DNA of 64,000 bases from JBNKWA01 sp050299555 (GTDB lineage Bacteria > Pseudomonadota > Alphaproteobacteria > Rhodobacterales > Rhodobacteraceae). Made by a program: the position numbers and the translations under genes. Every line of letters begins with the position of its first letter. Position 1 is the stretch's first letter. Positions 35,517 through 42,894 of this stretch are shown here, piece by piece. The stretch lies in assembly GCA_050299555.1 (NCBI GenBank), contig JBNKWA010000080.1, forward strand, positions 1 to 64,000, in the 5' to 3' direction. The notes below the pieces were generated by a model that saw only the letters and a program-made list of their open reading frames with translations, was not told where the DNA came from and searched no databases.

Positions 35517-36557
35517 TTGCCGTACGGGTTGTGGAAGCGGAATGGTGCCTTGAGAATATTTAAGTGGAGACAAAATATTTGCTGCTCTCTCTGTTTTTTG
35601 GATTTTGGACTACGGTCAACCGCAGAAAAGTACGGTAAGTCCGGAAGTTCAGTATGCAAAAGCTGCTCAAGACGCGGTGGATTCGCATTGACAAAAGGGG
35701 AGCTTGAGCAAGTTTGTGCAGAATATTTTGTATCCGGCTCAAGCTTCAAGGGCAGAGGCTGGCTAGCTTCTCAGATTATATTTAATAGATCTGACAGAAG
35801 CCACGATGAATTTGGGCTGCCTCAAATAAGGACCGACCTTGAGCTTCTTCACAGAAAATTTGGCGTAAAGGTATTTTTTTATGGTCCACCACTTTGGATG
35901 TTTGGGCATCCTTTTAACAGTGCCGGAACTCAAAATTGGACTGCCGATGATTTCAAGCTAATTGTTTCTCATTCTGAGACTGTCACCATTGACTCATCAA
36001 CAACGCTATTCCGGACTCAGATCAACATTGACGGCGATGTTTCGCCCGCCAGATTCTGCTCACCGCCGCAGGAGTTGCGCAATAGTTATGGACGATTTGA
36101 CAGTAAACATCTGCCTGTATTTTACGCTAGCTACGACATTTCCACTTGTCTTCATGAATCGCGAGTTACAGTTGCTGATGAGATCCATGTATCTATTCTT
36201 AATCCAGCGCGATCACTGAAATTACTTGACTTAACTAGTTGCGGTGAAAGGTATTTTGGCAACAATCATGATAATCCAGCAATCTGGCTTCGATGTCTAA
36301 TTTTTGGCGGAAGGGAAAATTATAAGACTTGTCGTCGACTATCTAAATACATACTGGACAATGGTTTTGATGGGTTTTTATCTCCCAGCTATTTCCAGCA
36401 AGTATCGAGGAGACAGCACACAAATGTTAGCCTGTTTGGCCGGCCAATAATTGAAAAAAAGCTGCTCGTGTCAAATATTAACAAGGTCGTCCTAGAAGAC
36501 GTGGATTACCAGTACGTATTTGGTCCTGCTGTTCCTAAGGAGGATAGTGAGCCTTGA
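35517..36557 (+). CDS. RES-domain protein with N-terminal Cys motif (candidate NAD-consuming toxin)
   Basis: 346 residues from a TTG start; no ATG is in frame near the N-terminus, so the start is uncertain. Residues 22-55 have CCSLCF...CKSC, a zinc-ribbon-like motif seen in front of some RES domains. The RES core (about 155-310) shows the Arg in LFRTQIN, the Glu in YASYDISTCLHESRV and the Ser in GFLSPSYFQQ. RES proteins characterised in Xre-RES modules degrade NAD+. No Xre/DUF2384 antitoxin is adjacent. The gene is far more AT-rich than its neighbours, a sign of transfer. Confidence 0.75.
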   Translation: MPYGLWKRNGALRIFKWRQNICCSLCFLDFGLRSTAEKYGKSGSSVCKSCSRRGGFALTKGELEQVCAEYFVSGSSFKGRGWLASQIIFNRSDRSHDEFGLPQIRTDLELLHRKFGVKVFFYGPPLWMFGHPFNSAGTQNWTADDFKLIVSHSETVTIDSSTTLFRTQINIDGDVSPARFCSPPQELRNSYGRFDSKHLPVFYASYDISTCLHESRVTVADEIHVSILNPARSLKLLDLTSCGERYFGNNHDNPAIWLRCLIFGGRENYKTCRRLSKYILDNGFDGFLSPSYFQQVSRRQHTNVSLFGRPIIEKKLLVSNINKVVLEDVDYQYVFGPAVPKEDSEP

Positions 36558-36596
36558 GAAACCTCGTGGTGCTTGAAATCACGCAACACGGCCGCC

Positions 36597-36842
36597 TCAC
36601 GCCACCCTTTCGATCCTGCCCTCGAAGCTTTCACGCGCGGCTGCGATCTCCCACGCGCCCTGAAGATTGATCCAGAATTCCGGGCTGGTGCCGAATGCCG
36701 CCGCCAGCCTCAGCGCCGTGTCGCCCGAGACCGCGCGGGCCCCCTTCACGATTGTCGAGATGCGGTTCCCCGGCACGCCGATGCGCTTGGCCAGCGCGTT
36801 CGAGGTCAGCCCCAGCGGCTCCATGAACTCGTGCCGCAGCAA
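36597..36842 (-). CDS. HigA-family antitoxin-like protein, N-terminus possibly disrupted
   Basis: 81 residues from a TTG codon: MLRHEFMEPLGLTSNALAKRIGVPGNRISTIVKGARAVSGDTALRLAAAFGTSPEFWINLQGAWEIAAARE is a HigA-type Xre helix-turn-helix. Intact HigA proteins begin about 10-15 residues earlier with HPGE-like sequence. Here the upstream frame reads NHPSYG and then meets a stop, while another frame reads MGEITHP, which suggests a small frameshift. No HigB toxin is found on either side. It is an orphan or a pseudogene. Confidence 0.6.
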   Translation of the reverse strand: MLRHEFMEPLGLTSNALAKRIGVPGNRISTIVKGARAVSGDTALRLAAAFGTSPEFWINLQGAWEIAAARESFEGRIERVA

Positions 36843-36951
36843 GCCGTAGGATGGGTGATTTCACCCATCGCTCTTGCAGGCATCGCCGTCACCCTCCCGT
36901 CCCGGGCCTGACCCGGGACCCCAGACCGGACCTCCGCCGCGATCCTTGACC

Positions 36952-36975
36952 GAATGCACATTTCAATATACATTC
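36952..36975. promoter_or_regulatory. Imperfect palindrome upstream of the phd/doc pair, probable operator
   Basis: GAATGCACA and its inverted partner TATACATTC frame a 6-nt centre. TTGACC lies just left (36946-36951) and TATACA (36967-36972) is a candidate -10, though the spacing of 15 nt is short. Antitoxins of this type usually bind such palindromes to repress their own operon. Confidence 0.5.
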
Positions 36976-37000
36976 CATCGCCTATCACGGAGCCCATGCC

Positions 37001-37249
37001 ATGACCCGCCTGCTGACCAACCACATCGCCACCATGACCGAGATGCGCGAGCCCCATAAGGTGCTGGAACGCTCGGGCGGCAAGCCGGTGGCGATCCTGA
37101 AGAACTCCCAGCTTGTGGGTTATCTGGTCCCGGCCGAGGCGGCGGACCGGCACGAGACCCGCTATGCCACCCGCGAGGAGGTCATGGCGATCCTCGAGCG
37201 CACGCGCGAGGAGGCGCAGCCCGTCCTCGACTATCTGCGGGACAAGTGA
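37001..37249 (+). CDS. Phd/YefM-family antitoxin
   Basis: 82 residues: MTRLLTNHIATMTEMREPHKVLERSGGKPVAILKNSQLVGYLVPAEAADRHETRYATREEVMAILERTREEAQPVLDYLRDK. The N-terminal half is the Phd/YefM DNA-binding fold with the typical PVAILKNSQLVGYLVP strand pair. The helical C-terminus would wrap the toxin. Its stop overlaps the toxin GTG start (GTGA), the usual antitoxin-toxin coupling. Confidence 0.9.
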   Translation: MTRLLTNHIATMTEMREPHKVLERSGGKPVAILKNSQLVGYLVPAEAADRHETRYATREEVMAILERTREEAQPVLDYLRDK

Positions 37250-37623
37250 CCTGGGTCCTGCTGACCCCGGAACTTGTCGACACCATTCACGACGAGGTTC
37301 TGAACCCGGGAGAGCTCGCCGGGTGGGCGGGGGACAAGTCGCTCGACGCCGCGCTGGCGCGGGTCGAGAACCGCGTTGCCTACGGTATGGTCGGCGACAT
37401 CTTCGACCTTGCCGCCACCTATGCCACCGTGATTGCCCGTGGCCATTGCTTCAACGACGGCAACAAGCGCACCGCGTTTCGGGCCATGCACATGATCCTG
37501 CGGCTGAACGGCGATGCCACCGTGCTCGGCGTTTCCGAGGTCGGACCGCTGATCGTCGCGCTGGCTCAAGGCGCGGTCGATGAGGGCGAGATCGGCGCCT
37601 TCTTGCGGGGAAAAGCCGGCTGA
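37246..37623 (+). CDS. doc: Doc-family toxin (Fic fold)
   Basis: 125 residues from GTG 37246, overlapping the antitoxin stop. The catalytic loop is HCFNDGNKRT at 67-76, matching the Doc/Fic motif HxFx(D/N)xNKR. Doc of phage P1 phosphorylates EF-Tu and is neutralised by Phd; the length of 125 residues is the same class. The pair is a complete, apparently intact type II module. Confidence 0.93.
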   Translation: MTWVLLTPELVDTIHDEVLNPGELAGWAGDKSLDAALARVENRVAYGMVGDIFDLAATYATVIARGHCFNDGNKRTAFRAMHMILRLNGDATVLGVSEVGPLIVALAQGAVDEGEIGAFLRGKAG

Positions 37624-37639
37624 TTTGAGGCAAAAACAC

Positions 37640-37735
37640 GGCGTCCCCACAAGTGTCCCCACGCGCGTTAACACTTTTATCAAGCGATATCAGTCACTTG
37701 ATACCCCGGCCCCGTGGGGACGCCATGGGGACGCC
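37640..37735 (+). repeat. GTCCCC-palindrome intergenic repeat, copy 3
   Basis: Begins GGCGTCCCCACAAGTGTCCCC, contains GCGTTAACACTTTTATC (37665-37681), then CAGTCACTTGA and a doubled GTGGGGACGCC/ATGGGGACGCC end. It is inverted relative to copy 4 at 38281-38373. The two share a perfect 17-bp inverted match and similar ends, and frame one small gene. Confidence 0.8.
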
Positions 37736-37875
37736 GCGTCCGGGCCCCAAGTTTGCACCGAAAATGAACGGCCCGTTCATGGGCCGGAGAGCCCGCCGGC
37801 GCTAGCAAAAGGGCCTCGCATACGCCTCCCTTCTTGCCGGGGAGCGGGTCCATTTTTGACAGGAGAAACGTCCAC

Positions 37876-38151
37876 ATGCGCCCATCCGATCTGACCGTGC
37901 CCATGGCCTCCGAGACCGCCGTCGAGAAGCTCGCCGGGCTCGACAAGACCCTGCCCGAGGTCACCCTGCCGGACCATCCGGACATGCCCGATGACGACGC
38001 CCTGGCGCTGGCCGACCAGGCGACGGTCCCCGAGCTGCCCGAGGCCGCCTCGCCCGACTTCCCGGACCTCTCGCTGCCCGAGCAGGCCCACGCCGACATC
38101 GACATCCCGAACGCCCACCTGCCGGACTTCTTCTTCGACGACGCCATGTAA
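37876..38151 (+). CDS. Acidic Pro/Asp-rich small protein, unknown function
   Basis: 91 residues from MRPSDLTVPMASETAVEKLAGLDKTLPEVTLPDHPDMPDDDALAL. GACAGGAG precedes the ATG at good distance; the frame is open 14 codons further. The protein is very acidic with repeated (V/L)P-(E/D) units (LPEVTLPDHPDMPDD, VPELPEAASPDFPDLSLPEQ, IPNAHLPDFFFDDAM) and probably little fixed structure. No family is recognised. It sits alone between inverted copies of the intergenic repeat. Confidence 0.6.
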   Translation: MRPSDLTVPMASETAVEKLAGLDKTLPEVTLPDHPDMPDDDALALADQATVPELPEAASPDFPDLSLPEQAHADIDIPNAHLPDFFFDDAM

Positions 38152-38280
38152 GCCGGCCCCGGCCGGGGGCGGAAACCCCACGATCCGTCCCCGTCCGGAC
38201 GACTGCCTGTACCCGCCGCGAGGCCGGCCGCACCGCCTCCGAGGAGGCGAAGTATCGGCGCCCAGCCTGGCCCGAAACCT

Positions 38281-38373
38281 GGCGTCCCCACGCGTCCCCA
38301 CGGGGACGGGGGGTCAAGCCACTGATTACATAAGATAAAAGTGTTAACGCCGGTGGGGACACCGGCGGCGACA
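38281..38373 (-). repeat. GTCCCC-palindrome intergenic repeat, copy 4 (inverted)
   Basis: Reverse complement of the copy 3 pattern: on the minus strand GTGTCCCCAC, GCGTTAACACTTTTATC, CAGTGGCTTGACCCCCCG, CGTGGGGACGC, TGGGGACGCC. It lies 92 nt before the promoter of the sugar-alcohol operon. Confidence 0.8.
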
Positions 38374-38464
38374 CGCGTTTTCACGTTTCGACCTCCGGTT
38401 CCGGAGCACACCGACTGCGCCGCGGGGCGTCGCGGTGCCCAATCCCGCGCGCTTGTGGGGCGGA

Positions 38465-38518
38465 TTGACAATTCTGGAATCGATGTGTAAAAAATTTCAG
38501 CGCCTGTAAAAAAATTCA
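38465..38518 (+). promoter_or_regulatory. Promoter and candidate operator repeats of the eryD-led operon
   Basis: -35 TTGACA (38465-38470), 17-nt spacer, -10 TAAAAA (38488-38493). Overlapping and following the -10 are two near-identical direct repeats, TGTAAAAAATTTCA (38486-38499) and TGTAAAAAAATTCA (38505-38518), 19 nt apart. The EryD-like regulator encoded next is the natural ligand, giving autorepression released by an intermediate, as known for Brucella EryD. Confidence 0.6.
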
Positions 38519-38534
38519 AAATGCGCGACCGGGG

Positions 38535-39521
38535 ATGAACATGCCGCAGGTTGGTGCGATCAGCGAGGATGGCGACAGCCTGTCGGTGCGAGCGGCGTGG
38601 CTGCACTATGCCGGCGGCATGACCCAGTCCGCCGTCGCCAAGCGGCTGGGCGTTACCAACGTCAAGGCCCATCGGCTGATCACGCGCGCCAACCAGCTTG
38701 GCGCGGTCAAGGTGGTGATCGACGGCGACATCGCCGGTTGCGTGGCCCTGGAGGTGGAGCTTTCGGAGCGCTTCGGCCTCGACTTTTGCGAGGTGGTGCC
38801 CGACCTCGCCGAAGGGCCGCTGCCATTGCGCGCGCTTGGTGTCGCGGGCGCACGCTTTCTGCAGCGTGAGATCGAGACCGGCAACAACGCGGTGATCGGG
38901 CTTGGCCATGGCCGCACGCTGGCGGCAGCGGTGGCACAACTGAGCCGGCTCGACGCGCACGGCGTGCGCTTCGTCTCGCTGCTGGGCGGGCTGACCCGCA
39001 AGTTTGCCGCCAACCCCCATGACGTGATGCACCGCATGGCCGAAAGGACCGGCGCCGAGGCTTACATCATGCCGGTGCCGTTCTTCGCCAACACAGTGGC
39101 CGACCGCGAGGTACTTCTGGCCCAGCGCGGGGTTGGCGACGTCATCGAACTGGCCGAGCGTGCCGACCTGAAATTCGTCGGCATCGGCACTGCCGAGCCC
39201 GAGGCGTCGCTGGTCTCGACCGGCATGATCGAGAAGGCGGAGCTGCGCGAGGTCAAGGCTCAGGGCGGGGTCGGCGAGATGCTCGGGCATTTCTTCGATG
39301 CCGACGGGCGGCGCATCGAGACGGCGCTGACCGCGCGCACCATCTCGGCCGGGCTCGGCCATCGCAAGGACACCAGAATCGTCGCCATCGCAGGCGGCGT
39401 CGAGAAGACCTGCGCGATCAGGTCTGTGCTGATGAGCGACTGTCTTAGTGGCCTCATCACCGATGAGCGCACAGCAACTGCGCTTTGTTCACCACAAGTC
39501 GTCCTGAACGAGGGACGCTAG
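38535..39521 (+). CDS. eryD: SorC/DeoR-type regulator, EryD-like
   Basis: 328 residues. The N-terminal helix-turn-helix (about 15-62, VRAAWLHYAGGMTQSAVAKRLGVTNVKAHRLITRANQLG) is followed by a sugar-phosphate-isomerase-like effector domain (about 65-320, with GLGHGRTLAAAVAQL and LISLLGG-type strands). SorC proteins sense phosphorylated sugars. Brucella EryD represses the erythritol genes. It is the first gene of the long operon, 13 nt before the binding-protein gene, and has its own operator-like repeats upstream. Confidence 0.85.
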   Translation: MNMPQVGAISEDGDSLSVRAAWLHYAGGMTQSAVAKRLGVTNVKAHRLITRANQLGAVKVVIDGDIAGCVALEVELSERFGLDFCEVVPDLAEGPLPLRALGVAGARFLQREIETGNNAVIGLGHGRTLAAAVAQLSRLDAHGVRFVSLLGGLTRKFAANPHDVMHRMAERTGAEAYIMPVPFFANTVADREVLLAQRGVGDVIELAERADLKFVGIGTAEPEASLVSTGMIEKAELREVKAQGGVGEMLGHFFDADGRRIETALTARTISAGLGHRKDTRIVAIAGGVEKTCAIRSVLMSDCLSGLITDERTATALCSPQVVLNEGR

Positions 39522-39534
39522 GGAGGAGCCAAGA

Positions 39535-40980
39535 ATGTACGACAAGGAAAGAAGTCTCGCCGACGCCTTCGTGCGGGGGCAGATCAGTCGCCGCGGGCTG
39601 ATCCGGCGTCTGGGCGCCATGGGCGTGTCGGCCGCAACGGCCGGCGTGCTGGTCAATGCCGCCGCGACCCGGGCGCTGGCGCAGAACGGGTTCGACTGGA
39701 AGCAGCATGCCGGCACCACGGTCAAGCTGCTGCTGAACAAGCACCCGTATACCGACGCGATGATCGCCAACCTTGAAAACTTCAAGGAACTGAGCGGCAT
39801 GGACGTCGTATATGATGTCTTCCCCGAAGACGTCTATTTCGACAAGGTGACCGCGGCGCTGAGCTCGGGTTCGTCCGAATACGACGCCTTCATGACCGGC
39901 GCCTACATGACCTGGACCTATGGTCCGGCGGGCTGGATCGACGACTTGAACGAATACATCAACGACCCGGCCAAGACCAACCCGGACTATAACTGGGCCG
40001 ACATGCTGGAGGGCGTGCGCAAGTCCTGTGCCTGGAACGGCCAGCCCGGCGGCGCGCTCGGCTCGGACGATGCCAAGCAGTGGTGCATCCCGTGGGGCTA
40101 TGAGCAGAACAACCTCACCTACAACGCGGCGATGTTCGAGAAGGCCGGGGTCGCGGTGCCGAAGAACCTCGATGAGCTGGTGGCGGCCGCGGCGGCGGTG
40201 CAGGCCGGCAATGACGGCATCTACGGCATCGGCGTGCGCGGCTCGCGCTCGTGGGCGACGATCCACCCGGGCTTCCTGTCGGGCTATGCCAATTTCGGCC
40301 AGAAGGACCTGAATGTCGGCGACGACGGCAAGCTGTCGGCGGCGATGAACACGGATGTGTCGAAGGCCTTCCACGCGAGCTGGGTGAAGATGATCCAGGA
40401 CTCGGGCGCGCCCGACTGGTCGACCCATACCTGGTATCAGGTCGGCACCGATCTGGGCGCCGGCAAGTCGGCGATGATCTATGACGCCGATATCCTGGGC
40501 TACTTCATGAACGGCGAGGGCAACGCCATGGCGGGCCAGCTTGCCTATGCGCCCTTTGCCGCCAACCCCGAGGCCTCGGCACCGACGCCGAACATCTGGA
40601 TCTGGTCGCTGGCGATGTCGAGCTTCTCGCAACAGAAGGACGCCGCCTGGACCTTCCTGCAATGGGCCTCGGGGCCGGAGCACGGGCTGTTCGGCGCCTC
40701 GCAGATGGACTTCGTCAACCCGGTCCGCGCCTCGGTCTGGGCCGATGCGGGCTTCCGTGACCGGCTGTCGTCGTCCTATCCGGGCTATGTGGAGATGCAC
40801 GACGTCTCGGCCCCCGGTGCGTCGATCAAGTTCACTGCCCAGCCGCTGTTCTTCGATCTGACCACCGAGTGGGCGGCGACCCTGCAGAAGATGGTGGCCA
40901 AGGAAGTGCCGGTGGACGAGGGTCTCGACCAGCTGGCCGAGAGCGTGAACGCGCAGCTCAAGGACGCCGGGCTGGGATAA
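39535..40980 (+). CDS. ABC transporter substrate-binding protein, family 1, Tat-type signal
   Basis: 481 residues. QISRRGLIRRLGAMGVSAATAGVLVNAAATRALAQN carries twin arginines at 19-20 and a cleavage site near 49, so Tat export of a folded protein is likely. The remainder is a family 1 (maltose-type) sugar-binding fold. An AGGGAGGAG ribosome site precedes the ATG. The ligand is inferred from the operon to be a polyol or short sugar. Known rhizobial and Brucella erythritol importers use ribose-type transporters, so this maltose-type system differs. Confidence 0.9.
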   Translation: MYDKERSLADAFVRGQISRRGLIRRLGAMGVSAATAGVLVNAAATRALAQNGFDWKQHAGTTVKLLLNKHPYTDAMIANLENFKELSGMDVVYDVFPEDVYFDKVTAALSSGSSEYDAFMTGAYMTWTYGPAGWIDDLNEYINDPAKTNPDYNWADMLEGVRKSCAWNGQPGGALGSDDAKQWCIPWGYEQNNLTYNAAMFEKAGVAVPKNLDELVAAAAAVQAGNDGIYGIGVRGSRSWATIHPGFLSGYANFGQKDLNVGDDGKLSAAMNTDVSKAFHASWVKMIQDSGAPDWSTHTWYQVGTDLGAGKSAMIYDADILGYFMNGEGNAMAGQLAYAPFAANPEASAPTPNIWIWSLAMSSFSQQKDAAWTFLQWASGPEHGLFGASQMDFVNPVRASVWADAGFRDRLSSSYPGYVEMHDVSAPGASIKFTAQPLFFDLTTEWAATLQKMVAKEVPVDEGLDQLAESVNAQLKDAGLG

Positions 40981-40990
40981 GCCTGGCGTA

Positions 40991-41025
40991 CGGGCGCCCG
41001 CCTGTCGCGCGACGGCGGGCGCCCG
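40991..41025 (+). promoter_or_regulatory. Stable stem-loop after the binding-protein gene
   Basis: A perfect 12-bp stem (CGGGCGCCCGCC with GGCGGGCGCCCG) and an 11-nt loop lie in the 124-nt gap before the permease genes. There is no T-run, so it is not a classic terminator. Such hairpins commonly protect the upstream mRNA and raise binding-protein levels over membrane subunits. Confidence 0.6.
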
Positions 41026-41104
41026 GTGCGCATTTGGACTGTACCGTGAGGGATGAGCCCCCGCCCGCTCCCGAGGCGCGGCGGGGAGACGGGAGAGGAT
41101 TGCG

Positions 41105-42028
41105 ATGAGCGACGCCGCACCCATGACGGCACCGCGCCGCCGGTTCCGGATCAGCCGCCGGGCACTGCCTTACGTGCTGAGCCTGCCGGCGCTTCTGACC
41201 TGCATCGGCATCCTGATCCCGTTCTTTACCGCGGTGGCCTATTCGCTGCAGCGCTACCGGCTGTCGCAGCCATGGGCGCGGCAATGGAACTGGGGCGGCA
41301 ACTACTGGAACTTCCTCTCCGATCCGGCGTTCTGGAACACGCTGAAGGTGTCGCTGACCTATGCGGTGCTGACCGTGGGGCTGGAGCTGCTGCTGGGGCT
41401 GGGGATCGCGCTTTTGCTGCAGAAGCGGACCCGGTTCAACAACTTCGTCTCGATCATGCTGCTGATGCCGCTGATGACGGCGCCGGCGCTGGCGTCGCTG
41501 ATGTGGAAGCTGATGACCAACCCGGGCTTCGGGATCCTGAGCTATTTCGCCTCGCTGATCGGGCTCGAGGATTTCCGCTGGGCGTCGGACCCCTCGACCG
41601 CGATGCTGACCGTGGTGCTGGTGGATATCTGGGTCTACACGCCGTTCATCATGATCCTGCTGCTGGCGGGGCTGCGGTCGCTGCCGCAGCAACCCTTCGA
41701 GGCGGCGGCGCTGGACGGGGTGCCGCGGATGTTCGTCTTCTGGCGCATCACCCTGCCGATGCTGACGCCGTTCCTTTTGACGGCGACGCTGTTCCGGGTG
41801 ATCGAGTCGATCCAGCAGTTCGACATCATCTATGCGATGACCCAGGGCGGACCGGGCGACAAGCTGACGGTGTTCCAGGTCGAGGCATATCTGAACTTCT
41901 TCCAGTCCACCAATGTGGGCCGGTCGGCGGCGCTGCTGATGATCCTCTGGGCGATCACCTACGTGCTGTCGATGATCTTCATCAAGCAGTGGCTGAAGCT
42001 GCGCGAGCGGCAGCGCGGGGAGGCGTAG
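41105..42028 (+). CDS. ABC sugar transporter permease 1 (MalF type)
   Basis: 307 residues, six predicted membrane helices after a basic N-terminus. The EAA loop FEAAALDGVPRMFVFWRITLPMLTPFL near 200 contacts the ATPases. It is the first of two permeases and is followed 4 nt later by the second. A GGGAGA site precedes the start. The start could be 24 nt later at the in-frame ATG (MTAPRRRFRI). Confidence 0.93.
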   Translation: MSDAAPMTAPRRRFRISRRALPYVLSLPALLTCIGILIPFFTAVAYSLQRYRLSQPWARQWNWGGNYWNFLSDPAFWNTLKVSLTYAVLTVGLELLLGLGIALLLQKRTRFNNFVSIMLLMPLMTAPALASLMWKLMTNPGFGILSYFASLIGLEDFRWASDPSTAMLTVVLVDIWVYTPFIMILLLAGLRSLPQQPFEAAALDGVPRMFVFWRITLPMLTPFLLTATLFRVIESIQQFDIIYAMTQGGPGDKLTVFQVEAYLNFFQSTNVGRSAALLMILWAITYVLSMIFIKQWLKLRERQRGEA

Positions 42029-42032
42029 GCCC

Positions 42033-42890
42033 ATGGAACACACATCGACGCTGGAGCGGGTTCTGCGCACCGTCGCCATCTGGCTGGTGATCCTGTTCTT
42101 CATGTTCCCGATCTTCTGGATCTTCCTGATGAGCTTCCAGACCAACGAGACGATCCTGCGCGTCCCGCCCTCGGTGGTGTTCGAGCCGACGCTCTCGAAT
42201 TATGTCGCGCTGATTACCGGCAAGCTGGAGACCCAGGCGGGAACGCTGGAGATCAAGTTCATGTCGAACCTGGGCAACTCGCTGCTGTTGTCGGCCGGCT
42301 CCGTGGCGCTGGGGCTGGTTCTCGGCGTTCCGGCGGCCTATGCCTTCGGGCGGCTGAAGTTCCGGGGATCGGAGGACATCGCCTTCACGCTCTTGAGCTT
42401 CCGCTTTGCGCCGCCGCTTCTGGTCCTCTTGCCGCTGACCATCTACTTCCAGCAGATCGGGCTGGCGGATACCTATTTCGGGCTGATCTGGGTCTATCAG
42501 CTGATCGTTCTGCCGCTGATCCTGTGGATCGTGCGCGGCTACTTCGAAGACATTCCGGCGGATGTCGAATACGCCTACCGGATCGCCGGGCATTCCTGGT
42601 TCTCGACCTTCCGCAAGATCGCCCTGCCGCTGGCGGGGCCCGGGATCGCCGCGGCGGGTCTGCTGGCCTTCATCTTCGCCTGGAACAACTTCGTCTTCGC
42701 GCTGGTGCTCGCTTCGGCCGACAAGCAGCCGGTGACCGTTGGCGCGCTGGCCTTCGTCACTGCGAGCGGTATCCAGTACGGCCAGGTGGCGGCTGGCATC
42801 GTGCTGTCGATCCTGCCCACCTTCGCGCTGGCGCTCTATGCCCAGCGATACCTCGTCGAGGGTCTGTCGCTTGGCGCGGTGAAAGGATAG
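42033..42890 (+). CDS. ABC sugar transporter permease 2 (MalG type)
   Basis: 285 residues with six helices and the EAA-type loop VEYAYRIAGHSWFSTFRKIALPLAGPGI near 182. It pairs with permease 1 to form the channel. It begins 4 nt after the permease 1 stop and ends 4 nt before the first ATPase gene, typical of a tight operon. The last residues, LSLGAVKG, are a usual MalG-like ending. Confidence 0.93.
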   Translation: MEHTSTLERVLRTVAIWLVILFFMFPIFWIFLMSFQTNETILRVPPSVVFEPTLSNYVALITGKLETQAGTLEIKFMSNLGNSLLLSAGSVALGLVLGVPAAYAFGRLKFRGSEDIAFTLLSFRFAPPLLVLLPLTIYFQQIGLADTYFGLIWVYQLIVLPLILWIVRGYFEDIPADVEYAYRIAGHSWFSTFRKIALPLAGPGIAAAGLLAFIFAWNNFVFALVLASADKQPVTVGALAFVTASGIQYGQVAAGIVLSILPTFALALYAQRYLVEGLSLGAVKG

Positions 42891-42894
42891 GCCG

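Noticed and set aside
37640..38373. CRISPR array or integron attC sites
   Set aside because: Only two inverted copies with no regular spacers, no cas genes, and no integrase in the window.
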